A DNA stretch of 64,000 nucleotides from Oscillospiraceae bacterium (lineage in GTDB: Bacteria > Bacillota > Clostridia > Oscillospirales > Oscillospiraceae), in NCBI GenBank assembly GCA_017415425.1, contig JAFQGT010000016.1, positions 95,911 to 159,910 of the forward strand, given 5' to 3'. Shown here in pieces: positions 44,716-52,500 of the stretch; the first letter of the stretch is position 1; the number at the start of each line of letters is the position of its first letter. The notes under the pieces were generated by a model, which was not told where the DNA came from, searched no databases, and worked only from the letters and a program-made list of their open reading frames with translations. A program made the translations under genes and the position numbers.

Positions 44716-46083
44716 CTATGATGTTGCGTGGTGTGTGCATTTGCCTAATTGGGTATTTGCTGCGTAATAGCCGGTTTCCGTTGCCGGGCAGGCATCGGTA
44801 GCAGCCATTGCGCTTTGTGTACAGTATTGGATCTCTACGATTTCGCCGTAATTTTCAAAGGCGGCGGGCTTTTCGCTGCCCGCATAGATCTCGTCCATAA
44901 TCGCGGCAAAGATCTCCGGAGCCAAATTCTCACTGTTCTGCCCGTGACGGACAGCACAGCTGTAGCCGGGGGTAACGCCTACAAACCAGTTGATGCTCCG
45001 GTCGTCCCGGATACCGGTCTGTCCGGCAACCTCTACCGATTGGCAGGCGGCTTTTTCGCCCACACCGCCCTGGGATACCACTCCCTGGAGCATCTTCCGG
45101 ACGATATCCGCAGTTTCCGGACTGACTGTCTGATAACTTCCGGGCTGACCGGCATAGATGCGGTTTCCTTCGCTGTCAAGGATCTGTGTCAGCGCGGAAA
45201 ACTGGGTATACTTGCCGCCGGTGGCAAAAATCTGGTAGCAGCCTGCCATATCCACTGCAGACACGCCGGTCTGCAAGTGACCCAAGGCAATGTTACCAAT
45301 GATCTCCTCTTCCCCCTCCTGCTCCAGGCGCATCGCCTCGGTGTCCAGGTTTAAGGGAAAATTTCCCTGCAAAAACGCGATAGCAGGAGCCACGCCCAGA
45401 TCCGCAAGACTTTTTACGGCAATGGTATTCAGGGAGTTTTTCACCGCCTGGTACATAAACACCTTTTCTCTGCTATAGGTGCCCGAAGCATTGGACGGCC
45501 AATCGAAACCGCCGCTTTCCGCCGGCAGCTGCTTGTAAGGAGAATCCTCATAGCGCACCGACCAGCGGGAGATGCCTGCCTCAACAGCCGGGGCATAGAC
45601 ACTGAGGGGTTTTAATGTGGAATAGGGCGAGGTTTGAAGTCTTGCCTGGTTTTCCTGGCCGGGGGTGCTGTAAATCGCTACCAGGTTACCTTCCAGGTCT
45701 ATTATGGCGCAGCCTATGGGAAAATCCTCTCCCCACTTTTCTCCCGCCTTTTCCACAGCGGCAAACACTGCCGGGTCGAAGGCGGTTTTTAACACATAGT
45801 TGCCATTGAAAAGCAACTTAACTGCTTCTTCCTGGGTAACAGCATTTTGCTTGGCATAGACCCAGGCCGCTTCATCTATGGCATATTCCAAATAGGCCCA
45901 CCGGTCATCTTCCTGCAGCGCCTGTGGTGAGGACAGCTCGGCCATCACCTGACCCTTACTGTCCAGCACCGTCAGAGATGCCTGCTGCTGTGTTTGCATT
46001 TTGTTGATGCCGAGGATCAGCATCACTGTAATCGGTATCACCGCCAATAAAAGGCCCGGTATCACGTATCTTAATTTTTTCAC
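44716..46083 (-). CDS. penicillin-binding transpeptidase-like protein with altered KTG box
   Basis: 455 residues. An N-terminal membrane anchor (about 8-27) precedes a class-A-PBP-like transpeptidase domain without a glycosyltransferase domain. SxxK is S155-T-L-K158, SxN is S217-L-N219, but the third motif reads GQTG (Q355) where active enzymes have K[TS]G. The context VEVAGQTG otherwise matches VAGKTG. This suggests an inactive or altered transpeptidase, perhaps a scaffold. The GTG start at 46083 has GGAGG upstream and overlaps the stop of the upstream gene (GTGA). It ends with a Cys-containing tail and is followed by the giant surface protein. Confidence 0.83.
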   Translation of the reverse strand: MKKLRYVIPGLLLAVIPITVMLILGINKMQTQQQASLTVLDSKGQVMAELSSPQALQEDDRWAYLEYAIDEAAWVYAKQNAVTQEEAVKLLFNGNYVLKTAFDPAVFAAVEKAGEKWGEDFPIGCAIIDLEGNLVAIYSTPGQENQARLQTSPYSTLKPLSVYAPAVEAGISRWSVRYEDSPYKQLPAESGGFDWPSNASGTYSREKVFMYQAVKNSLNTIAVKSLADLGVAPAIAFLQGNFPLNLDTEAMRLEQEGEEEIIGNIALGHLQTGVSAVDMAGCYQIFATGGKYTQFSALTQILDSEGNRIYAGQPGSYQTVSPETADIVRKMLQGVVSQGGVGEKAACQSVEVAGQTGIRDDRSINWFVGVTPGYSCAVRHGQNSENLAPEIFAAIMDEIYAGSEKPAAFENYGEIVEIQYCTQSAMAATDACPATETGYYAANTQLGKCTHHATS

Positions 46084-47645
46084 TGACCGTCGCCTCCTAA
46101 TCCGGCAATATAAGCCTGCACCGAATCAGACAGCTCCGTGATCGGCTGGACGCTGAGCCTTTTTCCCAAATGACTCAGCCGATGGGCGTTAGCTGCCAGC
46201 TTTGCCTGGGCAGCCAGCAGCTCCTGCTGACAGATCTTCACGCTCTCCCAATCCCCGGCTTGGGCATAAGCCTCAATGCCGCTGATCAGCATTTCACAAT
46301 ATTCCTGATACTGTCCGTAGCCAAAAGGATTTGCCTGGAAGCCTTTGTTTCTGTTTTCAATCAGTCCGGCAAAATCACCTCTGGAGTAGCAGTATTTCGC
46401 CTTCACACCGTAAGGGGGATAGTACTTTTGGTTCTGACGGAGGATCCGTTCTGCCAGTTCATTGGCCTGCTTCATATCCTCCGCATCTTCCAGCATCACC
46501 AGCATATTGGCAGTATTGTAGGGATACAAGGTATCTGCCAGGGTGCGCTGCCCAATATGCGCCAGCCCCAGTGCCGTAGCCATATATAAGCTGAGAGCCA
46601 GCACAACCGTCAAAATCGCCTTGACGGAAAACGTATTCTTTATCACAATCTGCTTTTCTCCGCTTGTTCTGTGGGTCAAAAGCAGCAGCAGCATACCCAT
46701 CGCCATAAATTGAAGGTCAAAGTCCAGCAGGGCGTGAAAACACAGCGCTCCTGCCACTACCTTGTCCCCTGCGGGAATGCTTTTCTTCAGGAACCAGCGG
46801 ATCAATGCCGCGATCAGCAGGATCCCGGGAATCCAGCCAATGTCCAAAAAGACCTGAAGAAAATCGTTATGTACATAGGTGGTGGCATACATACCCGTCT
46901 GCACACTGTGCTGCACATAGTAGTAGCCCATATAGCCCATACCGAAGGGATATTTCAAAAGCAGGGGCAGACTGTCCAGCATATAGAGCAGTCTGTCCAC
47001 CAGGGAGGTTTTCAGTAAAGAGGCAATCTGATACCGATGCAGAACAGAATGTTCGTCCAATGCCAGTAAAAAGCCAGCCAGCAGAAGTCCCAAGATGGAA
47101 AGCGCCAAGGGGATCCTGCTTTTTTTCGGCAGGCAAACAAAAAGCATCGCCGCGTTGGAAAGCAGGAATACTACAAATACCACGCGACTGCCACTGTACA
47201 GGATTCCTCCTGTCAGCGCCAGCACGATCAAATAATCCCAGACCGTTTTCTCCTCTTTTTTCATCACAAGGAGCTGGCAAACAAGAAGGAATATGGCAAA
47301 GGTGTTCGGGTATTGAAAAAAGCCTGCAATACGGCCATCTACAGAAAAGAAACCGGTAAGCCGGGGAAACTGCATACCCAAAGCAGAAACTCCTATGCAG
47401 ACAAGACCAAAGTAAGGCAATACCTGCAGAATTTTTCCATCTTCCCCATTCTGCCACAAGCAGATCCCGTAAAGTCCAAGAGGGAGGTATTTCAAAAATC
47501 CCACAAATGCCATACCCCGATCCACCGCCCACAGGCAGGTGATCCCATAACCCAGACACAAGGCGGCAACGGTCCACAGATACAGACCCTTTTCGATCTG
47601 AATTGTTTTTCCGTCCGCCAGCCGAAGCAGCAGCCAAAACACCAT
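46080..47645 (-). CDS. O-antigen ligase/polymerase-like membrane protein, 5' end truncated
   Basis: At least 521 residues: about ten to eleven membrane segments followed by a soluble, TPR-like C-terminal region (about 380-521). The family motif region TTYVHNDFLQVFLDIGWIPG near 253-272 fits Wzy/WaaL-type proteins, which polymerise or ligate surface glycans. The ATG at 47645 has no ribosome site. The frame is open further upstream to a TAA at about 47,774 and encodes what looks like a missing first membrane helix, but with no ATG, GTG or TTG. Base composition drops at about 47,745. I conclude that the low-GC insertion removed the true start. GTGA overlap with the transpeptidase gene shows operon structure. 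Confidence 0.75.
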   Translation of the reverse strand: MVFWLLLRLADGKTIQIEKGLYLWTVAALCLGYGITCLWAVDRGMAFVGFLKYLPLGLYGICLWQNGEDGKILQVLPYFGLVCIGVSALGMQFPRLTGFFSVDGRIAGFFQYPNTFAIFLLVCQLLVMKKEEKTVWDYLIVLALTGGILYSGSRVVFVVFLLSNAAMLFVCLPKKSRIPLALSILGLLLAGFLLALDEHSVLHRYQIASLLKTSLVDRLLYMLDSLPLLLKYPFGMGYMGYYYVQHSVQTGMYATTYVHNDFLQVFLDIGWIPGILLIAALIRWFLKKSIPAGDKVVAGALCFHALLDFDLQFMAMGMLLLLLTHRTSGEKQIVIKNTFSVKAILTVVLALSLYMATALGLAHIGQRTLADTLYPYNTANMLVMLEDAEDMKQANELAERILRQNQKYYPPYGVKAKYCYSRGDFAGLIENRNKGFQANPFGYGQYQEYCEMLISGIEAYAQAGDWESVKICQQELLAAQAKLAANAHRLSHLGKRLSVQPITELSDSVQAYIAGLGGDGQ

Positions 47646-47745
47646 CGCAGCCGAAAGGATGCAGGAAATATACTCATAAAATCCGCCTACAAAAGTCAGC
47701 GCACACAGAAGAATTCCGTCAGTAAACCGAAATTTGACAACTAAT

Positions 47746-47983
47746 ATTTCGTGAATTATTATCGCTTATTGTTAGGTGTTAATAAAATTCTCTAAAAGTC
47801 TTATAAATAAAGGGGTTTTCGCAAACAACTCGTTTCAACTTGTTATGACTTATTATTTCATTTTAACCTTGCCCGAAAGTATTATAAGGGCAAAATTAAG
47901 GGCAAAAATCATTAGAATTTCAGTTTAAAATTAGGAAAACGAACTGTTGCAATGTGAATTTACAAATGAATTGAGGAATTATC
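47746..47983. other. left junction region of the accessory segment
   Basis: 238 bp of A/T-rich sequence without a gene. It holds TAAGGGCAAAA twice in direct orientation (47885-47895 and 47897-47907, 12 bp apart) and one inverted TTGCCC (47869-47874). Short repeats of this kind next to an element end resemble arm-type integrase sites, but this is only a resemblance. Confidence 0.35.
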
Positions 47984-48895
47984 GTGAAGATAACCAAATT
48001 GTTTGCAATCACATTGCAGTCAAAAATAAGAATTGCTTTCTTGATAGTCGCACTTTTATATAATTTTGTTTTAGGATTTTATTTGAAGGATTTTCTTGTT
48101 TTATCTCAAACACTTACGGTGTTCTATTTATTGTCGATCTTAGCGTGCTTGTTTTTAATAGTTGAGATAAAAACAAAAGCAATGATAATAGCGGTTTATA
48201 TTTCGCTGATGCTCATTGCTTGTATGAATATTGTTTATGCGATTTATTGTCGCAGAGTATTTCCTTTTTTAGCACTTCTGTCACTAGCCATTGTTTTCCT
48301 GTACCTTATTGCCTTTGCTAACAAAATCGGTAAAGATAATCTGCTGACGAAAATTTATACATTGGTGGTATCGGCCATTATTGTGGCACTGATTTTCAAC
48401 GCATATGTTATCGTCTACAAACAAGAGAATGTTTCTCTTGCCAATGGTCAGGCAACGCTGTGGCATACAAAGACGGTAGAACTTGCTGACGAGATTTGTA
48501 CCGACTGTGATACTGATGAAGAAAAGGTAAAATCAATATATGAATGGATGATATATAATTTTGAGTATGACAATGATAGCGAACCTTTTATCCAATATTT
48601 TAACATAAGAAAGACAATTAAAACTAAAAAAGGAATTTGCTATGACTTTGCTCATTTATTTGCAGCACTCTGTCGCAGCCAAAGCATCCCTTGCTTTGTG
48701 ATTGACGGAACAAAAATTGACGTTGCAAATTATCATCACACTTGGAACAGAGTTTACTTTAATGGCTCTTGGTGGAATATCGATGTTACCTTTGATATTG
48801 TTCAAACTAAAACAAAAGGAGAACTTTACGGTTTCCGTACAATTGATGGTGCATTCGTTGACAATGAAGGCTTTTTCATAACAAAGGTATATTAA
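47984..48895 (+). CDS. membrane protein with extracytoplasmic transglutaminase-like domain
   Basis: 303 residues. Five hydrophobic segments fill about 15-145; the C-terminal half is a transglutaminase-core domain with the triad C219 (in KKGICYDFAHL), H252 (YHHTWNRV) and D267 (WWNIDV). Bacterial members of this fold act as peptidases, amidases or crosslinkers; none can be chosen here. The GTG start at 47984 has TTGAGGAA upstream. It is the first gene inside the low-GC segment. Confidence 0.82.
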   Translation: MKITKLFAITLQSKIRIAFLIVALLYNFVLGFYLKDFLVLSQTLTVFYLLSILACLFLIVEIKTKAMIIAVYISLMLIACMNIVYAIYCRRVFPFLALLSLAIVFLYLIAFANKIGKDNLLTKIYTLVVSAIIVALIFNAYVIVYKQENVSLANGQATLWHTKTVELADEICTDCDTDEEKVKSIYEWMIYNFEYDNDSEPFIQYFNIRKTIKTKKGICYDFAHLFAALCRSQSIPCFVIDGTKIDVANYHHTWNRVYFNGSWWNIDVTFDIVQTKTKGELYGFRTIDGAFVDNEGFFITKVY

Positions 48896-48906
48896 CGAAA
48901 ATATCA

Positions 48907-48941
48907 AAAGGGTGATGACATTTGAATGGTCACCACCCTTT
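48907..48941. terminator. hairpin between convergent genes
   Basis: AAAGGGTG...CACCCTTT with further inner pairs (TGAC/GTCA region), ending near T-rich sequence; placed between the transglutaminase-like gene and the convergent methylase gene. Confidence 0.6.
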
Positions 48942-48949
48942 AAATGTTC

Positions 48950-50104
48950 TTATTGAACTGCAGTTTGGTAGTTGATAAAAAGAGATACTGCCTTTTTAAC
49001 TTGAGATCGTACTGATGTAGAGATTGCCTTGAATTGAGGCGAGTTTTCTAGTTGATACAGGTAAAATGAGTCGGGAGTATCGTTTATACGAAGAATTGAA
49101 TTTGCTCTGCGAATTCTAGACACAACATCCTTAGCTGAGCGTTCTGTGTATTGTTGCGTGTCAATGAGCCAAGCAATGAGTTTGCCATAATCAACACAAA
49201 CAGGCATTTCGCAACCATCAATAAACTCTTTTAATGTGGAAGCCACGAACTCTGCAAGTTTTACAGGAACGGCATTTCCGATCATCTGTTCCATATCGGT
49301 TTTATTACCTATCCATTTATATTGTGGTGGAAATGTTTGAATTAAAGAACGCTCAATTGTAGTAAGTGCACGAATAGAGTCGTTCAATGGACAAGCATCG
49401 TTAGGATTACCAGGATATCCTTTTGGAACAGGTCTATTTACACCTCTCATAGTAGGAGCAGGTTCATCTATTGAAAAAATGGCTCGCCTACTATAATTAC
49501 GAGGATGACGATAATAATATTCAAAATCTAGTCCGTCACCAAAATAGTCACGCAAAGTGGTCTCGTGTTCGGAAATCTTATCATTTAATCTACTTAATAG
49601 AAAACCATCAGGCTGATTTATAGCACCTATGCAGAAAAAACGCTTTCTTTTTTGGGGTATTCCACAACGAGAAGCATCTAACACAATTTCAGTAAGACCA
49701 TATCCAGCAGATTTGAAAATATCTCTTGCCTTTGCATATGCGTTACTTTTCTGTGCTCTATCAACATTCTCCATTACAAAATAAGTAGGAGATATTTCCT
49801 TGACAATCTCAGCAAAATTTTCAGTAAGACTTGCTCTGCCGCCTTCAATTCTTTTTCCTGCGTGTGAAAAGTCTTGGCATGGCGGTCCACCGATAATGAT
49901 GTCAGGTGAAAGTTTTCGAATAGAGTTTACAGCATTACTGACTTTTGAAAGGTCCTCCCTAAATAACGGGTGATTAAAGTTTCCTTCATAACATTTAGCG
50001 GCAGACTCCCACAACTCATATGCACCAACAATATTAAAGTCAGCGTTTTGAAATCCTAGAGACATTCCGCCACAGCCACAAAATAAATCTACAATTTTAT
50101 TCAT
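48950..50104 (-). CDS. DNA (cytosine-5) methyltransferase of a type II R-M system
   Basis: 384 residues. Motif I is DLFCGCGGMSLGF at 6-18, the catalytic Cys is C76 in GGPPCQDFS, motif VI is FVMENVDR near 110, motif VIII is QKRKRFF near 153-159 and motif X appears as MIGNAVPVKLAEFVA near 276-290. A C-terminal stretch of about 95 residues beyond motif X has no match I recognise. The ATG at 50104 has GAGGTGAT upstream. It is divergent from a HindVP-type endonuclease gene, so it should protect that enzyme's site, GRCGYC or a variant. Confidence 0.93.
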   Translation of the reverse strand: MNKIVDLFCGCGGMSLGFQNADFNIVGAYELWESAAKCYEGNFNHPLFREDLSKVSNAVNSIRKLSPDIIIGGPPCQDFSHAGKRIEGGRASLTENFAEIVKEISPTYFVMENVDRAQKSNAYAKARDIFKSAGYGLTEIVLDASRCGIPQKRKRFFCIGAINQPDGFLLSRLNDKISEHETTLRDYFGDGLDFEYYYRHPRNYSRRAIFSIDEPAPTMRGVNRPVPKGYPGNPNDACPLNDSIRALTTIERSLIQTFPPQYKWIGNKTDMEQMIGNAVPVKLAEFVASTLKEFIDGCEMPVCVDYGKLIAWLIDTQQYTERSAKDVVSRIRRANSILRINDTPDSFYLYQLENSPQFKAISTSVRSQVKKAVSLFINYQTAVQ

Positions 50105-50156
50105 TTTTCGATCACCTCTATACAAAAACCGAAGAATGTGTTATAATATGTAAAAG

Positions 50157-50185
50157 ATTATAACTCATTTTTTCGTTGACGTCAA
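50157..50185 (-). promoter_or_regulatory. methylase promoter whose -35 box lies in a GACGTC palindrome
   Basis: Minus-strand TTGACG (50180-50185), 17-bp spacer, TATAAT (50157-50162). The -35 hexamer is half of the palindrome TTGACGTCAA at 50176-50185. Confidence 0.75.
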
Positions 50186-50199
50186 CATATTGACGTCAA
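50176..50199. promoter_or_regulatory. double palindrome (operator or self-site) between methylase and endonuclease genes
   Basis: Two identical 10-bp palindromes TTGACGTCAA (50176-50185 and 50190-50199) are separated by CATA. Each contains GACGTC, an instance of GRCGYC. They sit in the 129-bp divergent promoter region of the R-M genes. Confidence 0.75.
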
Positions 50200-50233
50200 A
50201 AATATTATTAAATTCAAGAAAGGAGATATCAAT

Positions 50234-51292
50234 ATGCCTAACGGATTATTTGGTATCCATCACTCAAATAGAACAGTTGATGACCATTGGGGCAAGAACT
50301 GTTTTAATTCCAGCTTCCCTGCTGCGATGGCAAGCTATATGTTTGATAGAAATATGTCCGCCATTTACATTAAAGTGGATGTAGTGGACGGTGAATTAAA
50401 AATCGTTCCTACAGAAATACCTATTAGAGAAGTCTTCAATGCTGGAACTCGCGGCTTAGATGACTTGTATTTTAGTTTCGAGTCAGTATTTGAACCTTAT
50501 CAACAATATTCGTTTGATACCATCGACGGTATTGATTTGGTAATGAAAGATACAGATGGAAATTACCTCGCTCCGCTTGAAGTAAAGCTAACCGTTTTGC
50601 CAACATCACAAACAAGCACACAATCAGAAGATAAATGGGGTTCCGAAATTGTTGTAAGATCGGCAACAACCTCCTATTGTGCTTTGGGAATGTTTGATTC
50701 TGTTAAACACGATGACCGTGCTATTAGGGAAATTTTCGAAGAAGCGTGCGCCTCAATACAGATGTGGGATAACAACTATGAGATGACTCACAAATTGCCC
50801 AACTTAATCAACGCTATAAATACCTTTGAAAAGAGATATTATACATATCAAAAGCCCTTATTAATGCAAACGCTTTGGAAAACTCAGGGTCAATCTCCCG
50901 TGTTGGCTGATCAAGCATTTGATATCGTTATTTGGAGTGATTATGCGTTTTCGAGATTGTTCATTGATGGTTCAGAGCAACCCTCCGATACTATGAAACG
51001 TGGTATGAGAGCAACTGCTCGACTTGCAAGATGCTTATGGGAATTGAGTAAATCGGGTAAGATTCGAGTAACTGATATTTATAAACAGATGGCATTTGGA
51101 AACCAGACTGATAAGGAATTCGCTATAGGCGGTTCCCTCTGGCGCAAATATGTTACATCTGATCGAATAACCAATCTTGCATTGAATAAATGTGTTATTG
51201 ACGAAATTATTGAGCCTGGATATATTGAAAGACTTAGACCTGAGCGTAGATTTGACCAAACTTTATATTTTACGGTTAGAGTAAACGAATAA
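50234..51292 (+). CDS. HindVP-family type II restriction endonuclease
   Basis: 352 residues. The N-terminus GLFGIHHSNRTVDDHWGKN followed by FNSSFPAAMASYM is, as I recall, the mark of the HindVP family (recognition GRCGYC). A PD-(D/E)xK-type site can be read as D101 (IDGIDLVM), E116 and K118 (APLEVKLT). AAAGGAGAT lies before the ATG. It is divergent from the C5 methylase. Recognition sequence is inferred from family only. Confidence 0.85.
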   Translation: MPNGLFGIHHSNRTVDDHWGKNCFNSSFPAAMASYMFDRNMSAIYIKVDVVDGELKIVPTEIPIREVFNAGTRGLDDLYFSFESVFEPYQQYSFDTIDGIDLVMKDTDGNYLAPLEVKLTVLPTSQTSTQSEDKWGSEIVVRSATTSYCALGMFDSVKHDDRAIREIFEEACASIQMWDNNYEMTHKLPNLINAINTFEKRYYTYQKPLLMQTLWKTQGQSPVLADQAFDIVIWSDYAFSRLFIDGSEQPSDTMKRGMRATARLARCLWELSKSGKIRVTDIYKQMAFGNQTDKEFAIGGSLWRKYVTSDRITNLALNKCVIDEIIEPGYIERLRPERRFDQTLYFTVRVNE

Positions 51293-51304
51293 CTAACAAA
51301 CATT

Positions 51305-51328
51305 AAAGCCGCCCGATTGGGCGGCTTT
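51305..51328. terminator. bidirectional terminator
   Basis: AAAGCCGCCC/GGGCGGCTTT with loop GATT, then T residues; shared by the endonuclease gene and the convergent XRE gene. Confidence 0.88.
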
Positions 51329-51332
51329 TGAT

Positions 51333-51644
51333 TTACTTATTGGAATTTAATGTGCGGATCATCTGCATAACCGCTTTTTTCTGTTCGGCTGTGAGGCTAA
51401 CCCAAGAGTCAAAGAGTTCTTTAATTTCAGGAGTCATCTCAACCATATCACCATCTGCAAAGAACTGGGATATTGTAATGCCAAATCCGGCACAAATAGC
51501 CTCTAATGTGCTTATTGAAGGCAATGTATTTCGTCTAAAAATATTAGCAAGAGTTGATTCGGACAAACCACATTCTTTAGATAATCTATATTCGGTCCAT
51601 CCACGCTCATTTAATAGCTGACGAAGTCTCTTATGTGTATCCAT
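51333..51644 (-). CDS. XRE-family helix-turn-helix regulator
   Basis: 103 residues. An HTH_3 domain covers about 5-62; the recognition region is YRLSKECGLSESTLANIFRRNTLPSISTLEAICAGFGITISQFF, which I read in parts as helix 2 (LSKECGL) and helix 3 (SESTLANIFRR). The C-terminal 35 residues are acidic and helical. The ATG at 51644 has AAGGGGTGAG; a longer frame would run through its own promoter. It is divergent from the SLOG-type gene, whose promoter it probably controls. A controller-protein role for the R-M genes is possible but they are not divergent from it. Confidence 0.85.
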   Translation of the reverse strand: MDTHKRLRQLLNERGWTEYRLSKECGLSESTLANIFRRNTLPSISTLEAICAGFGITISQFFADGDMVEMTPEIKELFDSWVSLTAEQKKAVMQMIRTLNSNK

Positions 51645-51662
51645 AGCCTCACCCCTTTCATA

Positions 51663-51740
51663 ATTATATTTTACCGCTAAACTAAACGGCTTTATACCCA
51701 ATACTTGTAATGTCGTTACCGTTATGTTAAACTGTATAAT
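51663..51740. promoter_or_regulatory. divergent promoter/operator region of the XRE and SLOG-type genes
   Basis: A -10 box for each direction is visible (minus-strand TATAAT at 51663-51668, plus-strand TATAAT at 51735-51740). Two related 17-bp repeats, ACCGCTAAACTAAACGG (51673-51689) and ACCGTTATGTTAAACTG (51718-51734), each lie next to one -10 box, as expected for operator sites. Confidence 0.5.
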
Positions 51741-51768
51741 ATATTTAAGTTGAAAGGTATTAAGTGTA

Positions 51769-52239
51769 ATGTTAGAAATTTTCACCGTTGCATTCTTCGG
51801 ACATAGGTATATAGATAATATGTTTAAGGTCGAAGAACTACTAGAAGAACAAATAAGAAAACTTATTAACGAAAAAGAATATGTGGATTTTCTGGTGGGA
51901 CGTAACGGAGAATTTGACCAATGCGTTTCATCAACAGTGCTTCGTGTACGAAAAAATGTGAGAGATGATAACAGTGCCCTGGTGTTGGTGCTGCCTTATC
52001 CCACGGCAGAGTATCTTAATAACGAAAATTATTTTCATGACTATTACACGGACATAGAGATATCTCACGCTGCGTCTGTGGCACACCCAAAATCTGCAAT
52101 CCAAATTCGTAACCGTGAAATGGTTGATAGGGCTGACTTGGTTATTTGTTATATTGAGCACGAAAAAGGCGGTGCCTGGCAGACCGTTAAATATGCAATT
52201 GAACAAGGAAAAACGATAATCAATCTTTCCAATTTTTAA
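51769..52239 (+). CDS. SLOG-superfamily (YpsA/DUF1273-like) nucleotide-binding protein
   Basis: 156 residues. A Rossmann-like fold beginning VAFFGHRYID near 7-16 and carrying VGRNGEFD near 43-50, DLVICYIEHEKGGAWQTVKYA near 129-149 and a final TIINL strand fits the SLOG family, which binds nucleotide-derived ligands and recurs in phage-defence and toxin-linked genes. A catalytic role is not evident. The ribosome site is weak (AAAGG, rather far). The gene is alone between divergent XRE and a terminator. Confidence 0.7.
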   Translation: MLEIFTVAFFGHRYIDNMFKVEELLEEQIRKLINEKEYVDFLVGRNGEFDQCVSSTVLRVRKNVRDDNSALVLVLPYPTAEYLNNENYFHDYYTDIEISHAASVAHPKSAIQIRNREMVDRADLVICYIEHEKGGAWQTVKYAIEQGKTIINLSNF

Positions 52240-52271
52240 TACTTTAACTGCTAATAACACTATTCACACTA

Positions 52272-52303
52272 TCCCACCGATAAAGAATCGGCGGGATTTT
52301 TTT
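52272..52303 (+). terminator. terminator of the SLOG-type gene
   Basis: TCCCACCGAT/ATCGGCGGGA stem with one mismatch, then seven T. Confidence 0.85.
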
Positions 52304-52315
52304 ATTTTAATAAAA

Positions 52316-52360
52316 CTTAAACATTTTAAAAACAAGTCAAAAACATTGACAGTATATAAT
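52316..52360 (+). promoter_or_regulatory. response-regulator box A with -10 (first of two tandem promoters)
   Basis: Octamers CTTAAACA (52316), TAAAAACA (52327) and CAAAAACA (52338) are 11 bp apart; TATAAT starts at 52355, 17 bp after the start of the third. There is no ORF between this promoter and box B, only a CGCAAT/ATTGCG hairpin at 52382-52397, so it makes either a longer leader or a small RNA. Confidence 0.65.
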
Positions 52361-52421
52361 TCTCTTGTACGGTGAGGGAAGCGCAATAAGCATTGCGAAA
52401 GAAATTTTGAAATTAACAAAA

Positions 52422-52466
52422 CTCAAACATTTCTTAAAAATCTCTCAAACAACCGAAAGGTATAAT
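52422..52466 (+). promoter_or_regulatory. response-regulator box B with -10
   Basis: CTCAAACA (52422), CTTAAAAA (52433) and CTCAAACA (52444) at 11-bp steps; TATAAT starts at 52461, again 17 bp after the third. It drives the 90-residue protein gene at 52501. Confidence 0.72.
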
Positions 52467-52500
52467 GAACTCACAAAATCAAGAAAAGGAGATTATTACA

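Noticed and set aside
39366-44801. 1,811-codon open frame on the plus strand, antisense to the giant repeat protein
   Set aside because: It follows from the biased codons of the repeats on the other strand, has no ribosome site, signal or domain, and the minus-strand gene has a signal peptide, ordered domains and a proper start.
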